Positions 47,780 through 57,039 of a stretch of DNA of 64,000 nt are shown here, in pieces. A program made the translations under genes and the position numbers. The stretch comes from Mucilaginibacter sp. L196 (GTDB lineage: Bacteria; Bacteroidota; Bacteroidia; Sphingobacteriales; Sphingobacteriaceae): assembly GCF_009765905.1 (NCBI RefSeq), contig NZ_LMUO01000015.1, forward strand, positions 92,219-156,218. Reading direction: 5' to 3'. How positions within the stretch are numbered: the first letter of the stretch is position 1; every line of letters begins with the position of its first letter. Below the pieces are notes generated by a model that was not told the DNA's origin, ran no database searches, and saw nothing but the letters and a program-made list of their open reading frames with translations.

Positions 47780-48450
47780 TCTGCTAAAAATTTGTACCCT
47801 ATACCATAAACTGATTTTAGGTAATCTTTACAATCGGCATCTAAAAGCTTTTTTCTCAAATTTTTAACATGCGTATAAATAAAATCGAAGTTATTGTGCA
47901 TGTCCATTTCATCTCCCCACAAATGTTCAGCAATGGCGTTTTTAGCAATTACTTTCCCTTTGTTCGCAATAAAATATAATAACATATCATATTCTTTGCG
48001 GGTCAAAACAATTGGTGATCCCTTTATAGATACCACCCTGCCCGGCAAATCAATGTTTATTTCGTTAAAAACCAGCATGTTGTTACCATTGGTGGTTTTT
48101 CGTCTGTAAACAGATGTTACCCTCGCTTTAAGTTCAGACAGGTGAAACGGTTTAGTCAGATAATCATCGGCGCCAATATTCAGGCCTCTGATTTTATCAT
48201 CCAAAGAGTTACGTGCTGAGATAATCAATACGGCTTCGTCTTTCTTGTTCTTTTTCAGAAAATCCAACACCGCGAAACCATCCCCATCAGGTAAGCCTAT
48301 ATCTAACAGAACACAATCATAATCATAGTTAGATAGCTTATATATGGCGTCAGCCAGCGTGGCACAGCTTTCACAAACATTACCATCATTAAAATATGAC
48401 ATGATATTTTCACGAAGCCCCTGCTCGTCCTCTATTACAAGTAGTTTCAA
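47776..48450 (-). CDS. OmpR/PhoB-type response regulator
   Basis: 224 residues. Receiver domain with Asp50 (CVLLDIGLPDGDGF), acidic pair IEDE and Lys100 (YLTKPFHLSELKARV). The winged-helix effector domain follows, with GSPIVLTRKEYDMLLYFI and VKNLRKKL. It is the first gene of the pair and lies 75 bp from the sugar permease gene read in the same direction, with its own short gap. Regulon unknown. Confidence 0.94.
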   Translation of the reverse strand: MKLLVIEDEQGLRENIMSYFNDGNVCESCATLADAIYKLSNYDYDCVLLDIGLPDGDGFAVLDFLKKNKKDEAVLIISARNSLDDKIRGLNIGADDYLTKPFHLSELKARVTSVYRRKTTNGNNMLVFNEINIDLPGRVVSIKGSPIVLTRKEYDMLLYFIANKGKVIAKNAIAEHLWGDEMDMHNNFDFIYTHVKNLRKKLLDADCKDYLKSVYGIGYKFLAE

Positions 48451-48525
48451 TTGTTTTTTTAAACAAATATAGCATTCGAAATCAGTAGAAATTCTGAAGT
48501 TTTTATTGGTTTCGATGGATTGATA

Positions 48526-49926
48526 TTAATGCCCGGCAGCTTTTTTGTGCGTGATTAAGCTATGATCAATGTTTTTCCAGCAATAGTATCCAAAATAGGC
48601 TATGTATAGGTAGCATACTAAAGGTATTATCATTGCTTTTTGTATCCCTATCATATCAGCAAGGGCGCCCTGCAAAACCGGCACCAAGGCACCGCCAAGT
48701 ATAGCCATTACCAATAATGATGAACCCTGGCTGGTATACTTGCCCAAACCTGATATAGAAAGCGTATAGATATTGGAATACATAATTGAGTTAAATATAC
48801 CTACACCTATAATTGCCCACATGGCAATGTGCCCCATAAAGAAGATAGCGGCAGCAACAAGTATAATATTTATAATAGCGAAGATAAATAGCGTACGCGC
48901 CGCTGCTGATTTGCCCAATAAAAACCCGATAAGGTTAAGAAGCATAAAGATCAGGTAGGGATAAATATCGGCAAAGGTTAAATTAACGATGCTTAATATC
49001 AACGCAAAAACCAACACTGATGTAGCTACCATATAAAAACCTTTTTTCAGCGGCGGCAATCCTTGGCTTAAGGATATAGCGCCAATAAACCTACCAATCA
49101 TAGCCCCTCCCCAATAAAGCGCCAGGAAGTTTTTACTGATTGATTCGGACAAGCCAGCAATATTATTTTGTTTTAGAAAGATAATGATGAAACTACCAAT
49201 AGCTACTTCAGCTCCCACATAAAAAAATATTCCGAATATACCCCGTTTAAGCTGTGGAAACTTTAATGCACCTAAACCTTTTTCTGCTGTATCATCATTT
49301 GTAAAAACGGGTAGTTTTACTTTATAAATAATTAGCCCAAGCAATAAAAACAGCACCGCGAATATGAGGTAAGGGATTTTGGTTGAGTTTGCAGAGATGT
49401 GGCCTTTATCGGCAAAAAACTCCAGGATCATATATCCGCCCAAAACCGGGGCTATAGTGGTACCAAATGAGTTAAACCCTTGTGTTAAATTTAAGCGGCT
49501 TGATGCTGTTTCTTCGGAACCTAATAAGGAAACGTAAGCGTTAGCAGCAATTTGTAACAATGTAAAGCCTAAACCAAGCGTAAATAATGCCACAAGGAAC
49601 ACGCCATATACCGAAAGACTGGCCGCAGGGTAAAACAAGCCACAACCAATTGCCGAAATTAGCAAGCCTAACAAAATACCGTTTTTATACCCGATCTTAT
49701 TTATCGGGTCGCCTTTAAAATAGGAGATTAAGAAGTAGATAACTGAACCAATGAAATATGCACCGAAGAAACAAAATTGCACCAGCATTGATTGGGTATA
49801 ACTTAACTTAAACAGCGACCGAAGATGCGGGATCAGGATGTCGTTCATGCTGGTTATAAATCCCCACATAAAAAACAATGAGGTAAGGGTAATTAGAGGG
49901 ATAAGATTGTTCTTTTGCTTTTCCAT
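48526..49926 (-). CDS. Sugar MFS transporter (FucP/GluP family)
   Basis: 466 residues with 12 hydrophobic segments, of the fucose/glucose:H+ symporter branch of MFS, which imports monosaccharides. The family opening LFFMWGFITSMNDILIPHLRSLFKLSYTQSMLVQFCFFGAYFIGS is clear (Asn and Asp of the substrate site included). ETASSRLNLTQGFNSFGTTIAPVLGGYMI is the second hallmark. The sugar specificity cannot be told. It is a single gene, divergent from the glycerophosphodiesterase with a 160-bp gap. Confidence 0.9.
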   Translation of the reverse strand: MEKQKNNLIPLITLTSLFFMWGFITSMNDILIPHLRSLFKLSYTQSMLVQFCFFGAYFIGSVIYFLISYFKGDPINKIGYKNGILLGLLISAIGCGLFYPAASLSVYGVFLVALFTLGLGFTLLQIAANAYVSLLGSEETASSRLNLTQGFNSFGTTIAPVLGGYMILEFFADKGHISANSTKIPYLIFAVLFLLLGLIIYKVKLPVFTNDDTAEKGLGALKFPQLKRGIFGIFFYVGAEVAIGSFIIIFLKQNNIAGLSESISKNFLALYWGGAMIGRFIGAISLSQGLPPLKKGFYMVATSVLVFALILSIVNLTFADIYPYLIFMLLNLIGFLLGKSAAARTLFIFAIINIILVAAAIFFMGHIAMWAIIGVGIFNSIMYSNIYTLSISGLGKYTSQGSSLLVMAILGGALVPVLQGALADMIGIQKAMIIPLVCYLYIAYFGYYCWKNIDHSLITHKKAAGH

Positions 49927-50086
49927 TTTTTATAATTGGCGGACTAAATTGCTATTTTTCTTACTTAAAACAATATTATTCTAAAATTATTTACGGTGCA
50001 TATTGTAATTAGTACACTATAGTTACAATATGGCATTTAATACTTGCTTATTTTCGCATTGATTATCTACTCAACATCCGATTACT

Positions 50087-50989
50087 ATGAGATATATTTA
50101 TAAGGCTACCGTTTTATTGCTTTTTATATTTTGCGATATTAACTCGTATGCACAGGTAACGGAGCTTATAAACGAACTGCATCATCCCGACAATAAAAAA
50201 ATTATGGTAGCCGCGCACCGTGGCGATTGGCGTAATGCACCCGAAAATTCACTCCAGGCATATAAACTGGCTATAGAAATGGGTGTTGATGTAATTGAAG
50301 TCGACCTGAATAAAACCAGTGATGGCGTAGTTGTGATTATGCATGATGGAACTATTGACAGGACAACCGACGGCACGGGAAAACCAAGTGACTATACCCT
50401 TAAAGAACTTAAAAGATTTCACCTTAAAAATGGTTTAGGTATAACTACAACGCATACCATACCAACATTGGAGGAAGTAATGAAGCTGGCAAAAGGCAAA
50501 GTACTCGTGAATCTGGATAAGAGTTATCCCTATTATAATGAAGCTTATAAGGTATTAAAAGAAACCGGTACGGTGAATCAAGCTATATTTAAGACTGACG
50601 AACATTATCAAACTGTAAGAAACAAGTATCATAAACTATTAGATAGCATCACTTTTATGCCGGTAATCTGGCTTAATGAGTCTGTAGCCAAACAAACTAT
50701 TATTGATTATCAACAAGCAATAAAACCTGTAGCCTTTGAACTTATTTTTGATCAGGATACTTCAAAAATCCTTGCTGAAAATAGTTTCATAAAAGCACGT
50801 GGCGCAAAAATTTGGATAAATGCCATGTGGGCCAGCCTGAATGGTGGCCATACCGATGATATGGCCGTAGAGCAAAAAGACACAAAGGATAGCTGGGACT
50901 GGCTAATTGCTCACGGAGCAACTATTATTCAAACCGACAGGCCAAAAGAACTTTTAAATTATCTGCGTAAAAGATCATTACACAAATAG
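50087..50989 (+). CDS. Glycerophosphodiester phosphodiesterase (secreted)
   Basis: 300 residues with a signal peptide (YKATVLLLFIFCDINSYAQ) and one GDPD TIM-barrel domain. The two catalytic segments are AHRGDWRNAPENSLQAYKLAIEMGVDVIEVDLN and VVIMHDGTIDRTTDGTG, which give the His pair and the metal-binding Glu and Asp residues. It would cleave glycerophosphodiesters to glycerol-3-phosphate and alcohol in the periplasm, releasing phosphate and glycerol for uptake. Alone on its strand. Confidence 0.92.
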   Translation: MRYIYKATVLLLFIFCDINSYAQVTELINELHHPDNKKIMVAAHRGDWRNAPENSLQAYKLAIEMGVDVIEVDLNKTSDGVVVIMHDGTIDRTTDGTGKPSDYTLKELKRFHLKNGLGITTTHTIPTLEEVMKLAKGKVLVNLDKSYPYYNEAYKVLKETGTVNQAIFKTDEHYQTVRNKYHKLLDSITFMPVIWLNESVAKQTIIDYQQAIKPVAFELIFDQDTSKILAENSFIKARGAKIWINAMWASLNGGHTDDMAVEQKDTKDSWDWLIAHGATIIQTDRPKELLNYLRKRSLHK

Positions 50990-51015
50990 TTTAAGGCCGG
51001 AGGATCATCTAAGGC

Positions 51016-51570
51016 TTAATACCACGGGGGCAGTCTTTTTAAATCCTGGCTATATATCTGGGTAATATCCCTATCGGTGTATACAGTAATTCTCAATATG
51101 CAGTTTATATTAGTTTCGAGGCTGTCCGAAGTTAATTCGTGATCAAACCTGGGGTTCGTACCTGAAAGGAATCTCACCTCTTTAGTGTTATCAATAAAAC
51201 TGAACATTATATTTACTATCCCCACAAAACGTCGATCAGTCCCGGCGATATAACGTAAATAAACCGGTGTTGGATCATATACATATTTGTATGTGTTGGC
51301 AGGATCAGGCATATCACGACCAAATTCTTTTTTCACAAATTCAATATCATGCGCCTTGATCTGTTCTATTGAGTCAAACTGTCTGAATGTTAAATATAAG
51401 TCTGAATCATAAAGTGGGTAAACAGATTTCCCCTCATCTTCTTCATCGTCGGTATACAGCCGCCGATATAGAATATAATGTGCACCCGCCTGTCTTTCAT
51501 GATCGTAATTAAAAGTAATCTCAACAAACAGATGGTCGGTTTTTGTATAGACTTTCAGTGTTCTGTCCAT
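51016..51570 (-). CDS. Hypothetical protein, 184 residues
   Basis: No signal peptide or membrane segment. The sequence is rich in Tyr, Arg and Asp (YDHERQAGAHYILYRRLYTDDEEDEG) and looks like a beta-rich cytoplasmic protein with a conserved-looking core (YVYDPTPVYLRYIAGTDRRFVGIVNIMFSFID). I know no family for it. It lies 26 bp after the convergent glycerophosphodiesterase gene and 208 bp from the MFS gene, so no operon context helps. Confidence 0.65.
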   Translation of the reverse strand: MDRTLKVYTKTDHLFVEITFNYDHERQAGAHYILYRRLYTDDEEDEGKSVYPLYDSDLYLTFRQFDSIEQIKAHDIEFVKKEFGRDMPDPANTYKYVYDPTPVYLRYIAGTDRRFVGIVNIMFSFIDNTKEVRFLSGTNPRFDHELTSDSLETNINCILRITVYTDRDITQIYSQDLKRLPPWY

Positions 51571-51777
51571 AATTGTAATAAGGTTAAATAGAATAAATTA
51601 TTCCTAAGATAATGGTTTATTTTATTTATTGCATCTGCCGGATGAATGAAACCGATAATATTTCCTTAAACCAAAAATACTTATCAGACCACATTAAAAG
51701 TAAAAACTATGACAAAAGAAATGGGAGAAAATATTTCTAAATATTTTCTCCCATTAAAAGCATTAATTCGTTTTGTA

Positions 51778-53007
51778 TCAGCGGTTCATTTTTTTTCCAT
51801 CAAGATCAGGAAGGAATGCAGTTAGTATACCAATTAAAGGTAAGAAAGCGCATATTTTAAAAACCAGGGTAATGCTGGTCATATCAGCTAGTTTACCCAA
51901 AACAGCAGACCCCAGCCCGCCCATACCAAAGGCAAGCCCAAAAAACAAACCGGATATCAGCCCGAGCTTCCCGGGTACTAATTCCGTGGCATAAACCAGG
52001 ATTGCGGAGAATGCCGATGAAATAATCAAGCCAATTGTAACAGACAAAACACCCGTCCAGAATAAAGAGGCATAAGGCAATAATAAAGTGAATGGCGCCA
52101 CCCCTAATATAGATATCCAGATGACATACTTACGGCCAAAACGATCGCCCAGTGGGCCACCGATAAGTGTACCCAGAGCCACTGCACCTAAAAATGCGAA
52201 TAAGTAGACCTGTGATTGCTGAATAGAAACATGAAATTTATCGATCAAAAAGAAAGTATAATAGCTTGTAATACTGGCCAGATAAAAGTATTTGGAGAAA
52301 ATAAGTACCATAAGAATACTCAGTGAAAGAATTACTTTTTTGCGGGAAAGATTATGATAAAACTCCTCTTTTGCCACTTTTTTATTCATTGCCGTACTGT
52401 TTAAATGCCCTTGGTACCACTGGGCTATCCGGAACAATACAGCTATTCCGATGAGTGCGATCAAGCAAAACCAAATGACATTAGATTGCCCGTAAGGAAT
52501 AACGATTAACGCGGCGAGTAAAGGCCCAATGGCACTTCCCGCATTTCCGCCTAATTGGAAGATCGATTGTGCCAATCCTTTTTTACCACCGGATGCTAAA
52601 TACGCCACCCTGGAAGATTCCGGGTGGAATATGGACGAACCTATCCCAATCAACCCCACAGATAACAAGATGTAAAAAAAACTTGATGCCTGTGAAGCCG
52701 CAAGCAATCCAATCAATGTAAAACCCATCCCTATAGCCAGCGAATAAGGGCGGGGTTTACGGTCGGTATAAAATCCGACAAACGGTTGTAAAATAGAAGC
52801 AGTGATTTGATAAGTAAACGTGATAAAGCCAATTTGAGTAAAACTTAAATGGTAGCGGTCCTTAATCAAAGGGTAGATAGATGGAATCACCGATTGCAGC
52901 ATATCATTAATCAAATGCGCAAAGCTGATAGTGAAAAGAATTGAAAATACAGTGCGCTGCGCAAGCTGTTTGGATTCAGTGGTAAAAGTAGCAGATTTAG
53001 TTTCCAT
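51778..53007 (-). CDS. MFS transporter, fosmidomycin-resistance (Fsr) like
   Basis: 409 residues with 12 predicted membrane segments. It begins FSILFTISFAHLINDMLQSVIPSIYPLIKDRYHLSFTQIG, the N-terminal signature of the Fsr branch of MFS drug exporters, and has FYTDRKPRPY at the loop 2-3 motif A position. A long charged cytoplasmic loop follows helix 6. The gene is the second of a pair with a FadR-type regulator 58 bp upstream, and an identical 17-bp site precedes both, so it is most likely that regulator's target. Substrate unknown. Confidence 0.88.
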   Translation of the reverse strand: METKSATFTTESKQLAQRTVFSILFTISFAHLINDMLQSVIPSIYPLIKDRYHLSFTQIGFITFTYQITASILQPFVGFYTDRKPRPYSLAIGMGFTLIGLLAASQASSFFYILLSVGLIGIGSSIFHPESSRVAYLASGGKKGLAQSIFQLGGNAGSAIGPLLAALIVIPYGQSNVIWFCLIALIGIAVLFRIAQWYQGHLNSTAMNKKVAKEEFYHNLSRKKVILSLSILMVLIFSKYFYLASITSYYTFFLIDKFHVSIQQSQVYLFAFLGAVALGTLIGGPLGDRFGRKYVIWISILGVAPFTLLLPYASLFWTGVLSVTIGLIISSAFSAILVYATELVPGKLGLISGLFFGLAFGMGGLGSAVLGKLADMTSITLVFKICAFLPLIGILTAFLPDLDGKKMNR

Positions 53008-53033
53008 AATAGGTAAAATAAATAATAAACATC

Positions 53034-53050
53034 ATAACATCAGATGAATT
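53034..53050. promoter_or_regulatory. 17-bp site upstream of the MFS gene, shared with the GntR gene
   Basis: ATAACATCAGATGAATT lies 27 bp before the MFS start and is identical to the site at 53738-53754. It contains the near-palindrome CATCAGATG. It is probably the operator of the FadR-family regulator. Confidence 0.65.
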
Positions 53051-53064
53051 TGTTAATAAAAAAA

Positions 53065-53730
53065 TTATTGATAAACACGGCCGATAATTTTGGCGGCAGT
53101 ATTCCAAGCCTGCCTGGAATCACAAGCGACAATATCAGCCAGTAATCGCTCGTGTGAATCCTGGGTTTCTATAAAAATTTGCGTGTCAGGGTAAATACTG
53201 AGGAACCATTTTCGCAGGTGGATTGCCGTTGCTTTATACAAATCGAACAATATCTCACTTTTAGCAGCTTCCGCTATCGCGATATGGAATTGTATATCGG
53301 CCTCGATACAAGCTTCTATTAAATTGTCAATACCTGCTTGCTTCCGGGCAGCAAGATGCTTTTTGAGAACAACAATATCCATTTCCGAACGATTAATAGC
53401 AGCTTTCTCCGCTATTTTCATTTCTAATAGCTGCCGAACTTCATCCAATTCCTGAAAATTGGCACGATTAATCCGACGATCCAACGACTCACCAATACTC
53501 TCCGTTTGCTCAACAAATGTCCCTGCGCCCTGCTGAATACGTAACAAGCCCGACTGCACCAGTCGTTTAGTAGCTTCTCTGATAGTAGAACGCCCTACCC
53601 CAAAGTTTTTCATTAACTCCGGCTCAGTGGGCATTTTTTCACCAAGCTGGTAATAGCCGGAGGATATTTGTTCCTTCAGCTTATCCGCGATTACCTCCGC
53701 AAGTGATTGTTTTACTATTAAATTATTCAT
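53065..53730 (-). CDS. FadR-subfamily GntR transcriptional regulator
   Basis: 221 residues from ATG 53730 (MNNLIVKQSLAEVIADKL); starts further upstream fall inside the duplicated 17-bp site. The N-terminal winged helix has EKMPTEPELMKNFGVGRSTIREATKRLVQSGLLRIQQGAGTFV, the GntR signature. The C-terminal FCD domain is all helical (about 85-220) with the metal/ligand His positions IQFHIAIAEAA and SHERLLADIV. It likely senses an organic acid or sugar acid and controls the MFS gene. Confidence 0.92.
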   Translation of the reverse strand: MNNLIVKQSLAEVIADKLKEQISSGYYQLGEKMPTEPELMKNFGVGRSTIREATKRLVQSGLLRIQQGAGTFVEQTESIGESLDRRINRANFQELDEVRQLLEMKIAEKAAINRSEMDIVVLKKHLAARKQAGIDNLIEACIEADIQFHIAIAEAAKSEILFDLYKATAIHLRKWFLSIYPDTQIFIETQDSHERLLADIVACDSRQAWNTAAKIIGRVYQ

Positions 53731-53737
53731 AATGATT

Positions 53738-53754
53738 ATAACATCAGATGAATT
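53738..53754. promoter_or_regulatory. 17-bp site upstream of the GntR gene
   Basis: ATAACATCAGATGAATT, identical to 53034-53050, begins 8 bp before the regulator start codon, a position that suits autorepression. Confidence 0.65.
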
Positions 53755-53895
53755 CAAAAGTAGTATTTTTAATATTAAAAAAGAATTTATTTTAAATCAT
53801 TTTCAGGTTCACACAATGTTTGAGGGTAATAATTCATATTTTTATTATAAATAGACATTCTGGTTAATAATAATTTCCTGGTTAATTTTTTGATA

Positions 53896-54474
53896 GTGGA
53901 CAAACTTTTGAATGAGATAAGATCATGTGTGGTTTGTGCTAACTATTTGCCTAATCCGCCAAAGCCTGTAGTACGGGCCAGTCTCACGTCTAAAATTGTT
54001 ATAATAGGTCAAGCACCGGGACAAAAAGTTCAGAATAGCGGGATCCCGTGGGATGATCAGAGTGGAAACGAATTGAGAAGGTGGCTTGGTGTTAATAAGG
54101 AACAGTTTTACAACGAGCGGTTATTTGCCTTGATCCCGATGGGTTTTTGTTACCCGGGCAAAGGCAAATCCGGAGATTTGCCACCACGTCCGGAATGTGC
54201 CCCGCTGTGGCATCTACAATTATTAAGCAATATGCCCGAAGTTAAATTAATCATACTTATTGGGCAGTACGCACAAAACTATTATCTAAAAGATTTAAAA
54301 AAGGCTACACTCACAGAAACGGTAAAAAATTTCAATGATTATTTACCAACCTACTTACCGCTTGTACACCCATCTCCGCGTAATAAAATATGGCAAAAAA
54401 GGAATCCCTGGTTTGAGTTAACAACGGTGCCTTTATTACAGCAAATAATAAATGAGATTATTGCAATGCCTTAA
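53896..54474 (+). CDS. Uracil-DNA glycosylase superfamily protein
   Basis: 192 residues from GTG 53896, or 194 from TTG 53890; there is no in-frame ATG before residue 80, so the start is uncertain. The active-site segment IVIIGQAPGQKVQNSGIPWDD and the C-terminal HPSPRNKIWQKRNPWFE match the UDG superfamily fold of short, single-domain proteins often annotated as uracil-DNA glycosylase family 4-like. The four Fe-S cysteines of family 4 are not all present: CVVCANYLP has two, and two more occur later (FCYPGKG, PECAPLW). It would remove uracil from DNA, if active. Confidence 0.78.
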   Translation: MDKLLNEIRSCVVCANYLPNPPKPVVRASLTSKIVIIGQAPGQKVQNSGIPWDDQSGNELRRWLGVNKEQFYNERLFALIPMGFCYPGKGKSGDLPPRPECAPLWHLQLLSNMPEVKLIILIGQYAQNYYLKDLKKATLTETVKNFNDYLPTYLPLVHPSPRNKIWQKRNPWFELTTVPLLQQIINEIIAMP

Positions 54475-54492
54475 ATTTAATGGGCATAAGTT

Positions 54493-55299
54493 CTACATAC
54501 CCATGGCCTTAATTTTATAGTATGATTTGTAGGCGACAAGCCGTTTCAGCAAGTCGCTATTATCCTTTACTATTTTGGCCGCTTCTACCTCACCAGCGGG
54601 CATAATGATATACCCATAAGGTCCCTTCTTATCTCCCAAAACAGTATTATCCGGATTAGATACAAATGGGCCATTGTCTAAGTCACCACCAATATCGGTA
54701 TTATTCATATAAGGAGCATAAAACATATAATGAGGCATGCTCATGGTCATTATCTTATTATTTGTCGGGTCGCCAGGATATCCACGCATAACAGGTTCCA
54801 GCATATAAGATATTCCGGGTCTTGATGGAGCCGTGTATATGCCTTTCCTGATTCGGCCTATCACTATATTTTTGATCTGCCTGGCTGTAAATTTTCCAGA
54901 CGCGCGCATGGCTGCCACATCCTGATAAACAGGAAAAATTGCTTTGGCCCCGGCGGGATCGAAGCTAATGGGCATTGTATAGTCGTTCCTGAATTCTCCC
55001 CACTCCCATTCCATCCTTGAAATAAAACAAATAAACCCATTCGTTCCCTTTTTATTCATATAATAGCCTTTTGTCGGATCCAATAAATAAACAGTAGCCC
55101 CCTTACGCAGATGGGGAGGCAATGCGCTTAATGCATAGTCTCTCTCCAGGCTTACTGGTATTTTCTCAAGTTTCGAATCCGCCATTTTTTGACCAAAACC
55201 TTTGATGGGTAACAATAAACACTGGGAAGTCATCAATAAGACGACAAGGAGAAAGAATAATTTCCGATTTTTATTTGGGAGGTTGATTGAATTATTCAT
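54493..55299 (-). CDS. Secreted hypothetical protein, 268 residues
   Basis: A long N-terminus with a hydrophobic segment (KLFFLLVVLLMTSQCLLLPIKGFGQ) is a secretion signal, perhaps cut after GFGQ. The mature protein has no domain I recognise. Conserved-looking features are YALSALPPHLRKGATVYLLDPTKGY, a possible beta-rich middle and a Met-rich stretch (IMTMSMPHYMFYAPYMNN). Neighbouring genes on both strands belong to other functions. It is the last chromosomal-looking gene before the phage-like segment. Confidence 0.65.
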   Translation of the reverse strand: MNNSINLPNKNRKLFFLLVVLLMTSQCLLLPIKGFGQKMADSKLEKIPVSLERDYALSALPPHLRKGATVYLLDPTKGYYMNKKGTNGFICFISRMEWEWGEFRNDYTMPISFDPAGAKAIFPVYQDVAAMRASGKFTARQIKNIVIGRIRKGIYTAPSRPGISYMLEPVMRGYPGDPTNNKIMTMSMPHYMFYAPYMNNTDIGGDLDNGPFVSNPDNTVLGDKKGPYGYIIMPAGEVEAAKIVKDNSDLLKRLVAYKSYYKIKAMGM

Positions 55300-55626
55300 G
55301 ATTATAGAATTACGATAACAGGCTGTTATACAGTAAAGTTATCATATTATAACCAAGAAAAAAAGACAATTTAAGGGATTGTTTGCGGCAGTTAGATAAC
55401 AATATCAATGCGGTGTGGTACGCTGATCAACATTCAGCCTTGGGTGGATATTATAATCGCATCAATATAAACAAAAAACGTTCATCATTTTATGAGAGGC
55501 GTTTCGGGTAAATGATGGGGCTTAACACCTTCATATTTTACCGGTTTTAAGTACGAATTAAAGGCCTTTTTAGCTGGGTTTGGCATTGAAATAACTTTAA
55601 AAGTGTGTCCCGATTGTGTCCCGAAG
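55300..55626. other. Intergenic boundary between chromosomal and phage-like genes
   Basis: No gene of convincing length is visible. The stretch holds the promoter side of the secreted-protein gene and, at 55601-55622, the sequence GTGTCCCGATTGTGTCCCG, which contains GTGTCCCG twice. A 33-codon frame on the minus strand ending near 55490 (from about 55590) is present, but nothing supports it. No integrase gene or tRNA was found here. Confidence 0.5.
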
Positions 55627-56097
55627 TTATGCTTTATGATGGTTTTTAGATTCTATTTCATTTAACCTGAGCATCAGTTGCTGGTTCTCTTGCAATAACC
55701 TGTAGAGGGTTTTTTCCATGGAAGAAATTTTAGCGCTTTGCATCATTTGAATATCCTGAAGGCTGTTAATATCAACCAGCATGGATTTCTTTTCTGTGGC
55801 ATTAACCGTTATTTTCCCTACACCATCAAAAAACCAACTATAATTCATGTTGTATTTTTTGTGCAAGTACCTTGGAACTTCATTTGGGATGTAATGCGTG
55901 CCGTTTTCATATTTACTTACCATAGCTATACTAATATTAAGTTCCTCGGCAAGGTCGGGCTGTGTTTTATCCAGACTTTTACGAAAAAACTTCAGGCGCT
56001 GGCCATGCTCATTATCATTTATCTTTCCCGGTACTCTGCTTGATTTCCATGGAGGGTTGCCTTGTGGTTTTGTTAATGCCATTTTATTCGTCATCAT
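55627..56097 (-). CDS. Phage HTH protein with C-terminal coiled coil
   Basis: 156 residues. Residues 30-85 hold a Cro/C1-type HTH (HGQRLKFFRKSLDKTQPDLAEELNISIAMVSKYENG). A Lys-rich linker and a leucine-heptad C-terminus (SSMEKTLYRLLQENQQLMLRLNEIES) suggest a coiled-coil dimer. The start overlaps the stop of the 68-residue gene upstream by 14 bp, so the two are translationally coupled. It is read in the same direction as the S24-type repressor and may act as a second regulator of the same element. Confidence 0.82.
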   Translation of the reverse strand: MMTNKMALTKPQGNPPWKSSRVPGKINDNEHGQRLKFFRKSLDKTQPDLAEELNISIAMVSKYENGTHYIPNEVPRYLHKKYNMNYSWFFDGVGKITVNATEKKSMLVDINSLQDIQMMQSAKISSMEKTLYRLLQENQQLMLRLNEIESKNHHKA

Positions 56098-56290
56098 CTA
56101 TTTTTAACTTTAGGCACTTCCATTGATCATCACCCATAATTTTTAACTTTATTCTATATTTACTACGAAGAAGTGCGCCGTAAGAATTTTCCGCATCTAC
56201 ATAAGAATTAACAACATAAGTGCTGTCTTTTATCCATTTAACATATCCACTATTGTAATCAGGAAATTGTGCAGATGCCGGAATTCTCAA
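56084..56290 (-). CDS. Small hypothetical protein, 68 residues
   Basis: The frame starts at TTG 56290; no ATG is available in a good place. It is polar with many Tyr and Lys (VKWIKDSTYVVNSYVDAENSYGALLRSKYRIKLKI), ends DDDE, and lies between the repressor (stop 56305) and the coiled-coil HTH gene, overlapping the latter by 14 bp. The coupling and frame support a real gene, but there is no known family. Confidence 0.5.
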   Translation of the reverse strand: MRIPASAQFPDYNSGYVKWIKDSTYVVNSYVDAENSYGALLRSKYRIKLKIMGDDQWKCLKLKIDDDE

Positions 56291-56304
56291 ATTTTGGTTT
56301 CGAC

Positions 56305-56997
56305 TTATATTAATGTTTCGATTTTACTAAAAGGTAATACAGTTCGCACGCTCCATAATTCTTTGATAATATTCCGCGGGATCTCTTCTTCGTCATAAAA
56401 TGTGTTGTGCGATACAATTTTTAGCATGTCGGGTGCTGCCCCCTGCTTGATATATTTTATAATTTGAGCCTGTTCGGTTTCTATAGCATAGATATAGCCC
56501 ATAGGAAACCATTCGTTTAAATCCATGCGCTTAATTCCGATCCAGTCCCGGTCGTTAATTCGATCGGCCATGCTATCACCTTTGGCCCGGATAATAGCAT
56601 CGCAACCGTTAACCTCTGGTATAGCCAAGTACCCCACCGGGAAATGATTATCCCGATTCTCAATTAAGCTTGTCATTATACCGGCTGAAAATTCCACATC
56701 GTAGATAGGTACCTGGTTAATTTTCACTTCTATCATTTTGTATTCAACATCCGGTTCATTCAAAATATTTTTCGATTTAAACATATTTCCTTCACCAGTT
56801 TCAAGCCACCCCTTATTAAGGTTTAACTTTAATTCCAATAGTTGAACTATACCATCAACAGCATTTCGCCCGCGTTCTATATCGGATATAGATCCTTGCT
56901 TTCGACCCAAAAGTTCTGCAAATTCAATTTGAGACATTTTCAAATGCTCTCTTAAAATTTTAATTCGTTGATTTTCAATAGGAAGTGATTTTAACAT
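56305..56997 (-). CDS. Phage repressor, HTH plus S24/LexA-type peptidase domain
   Basis: 230 residues. The N-terminal XRE-type HTH (residues 12-48) contains MSQIEFAELLGRKQGSISDIERG. The C-terminal LexA-like autocleavage domain keeps the scissile Ala105-Gly106 (VEFSAGIM), the nucleophile Ser142 in AKGDSMADRIND and the general base Lys181 (AQIIKYIK). It therefore appears able to cleave itself when RecA is activated by DNA damage, releasing its operators. It reads leftward, divergent from the early genes at 57086, with a two-operator region between. It is the element's lysogeny switch by position and domain. Confidence 0.92.
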   Translation of the reverse strand: MLKSLPIENQRIKILREHLKMSQIEFAELLGRKQGSISDIERGRNAVDGIVQLLELKLNLNKGWLETGEGNMFKSKNILNEPDVEYKMIEVKINQVPIYDVEFSAGIMTSLIENRDNHFPVGYLAIPEVNGCDAIIRAKGDSMADRINDRDWIGIKRMDLNEWFPMGYIYAIETEQAQIIKYIKQGAAPDMLKIVSHNTFYDEEEIPRNIIKELWSVRTVLPFSKIETLI

Positions 56998-57004
56998 ACT
57001 TTTT

Positions 57005-57037
57005 ATAGTTTAACTATTGTTAATATAGTTTTACTAT
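57005..57037. promoter_or_regulatory. Two-operator switch region of the phage repressor
   Basis: ATAGTTTAACTAT (57005-57017) and ATAGTTTTACTAT (57025-57037) are two 13-bp dyads, 20 bp centre to centre, in the 88-bp gap between the repressor and the rightward early gene. The first is a perfect palindrome around a central T; the second has five-base arms ATAGT/ACTAT around TTT. Both overlap the rightward promoter (box at 57040), as expected for repressor operators. Confidence 0.75.
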
Positions 57038-57039
57038 AT

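Noticed and set aside
55490..55626. Possible integrase remnant and attachment core (GTGTCCCG repeated)
   Set aside because: The frame is only 33 codons with no integrase motif, and the matching attachment copy would be outside the window, so it cannot be paired.
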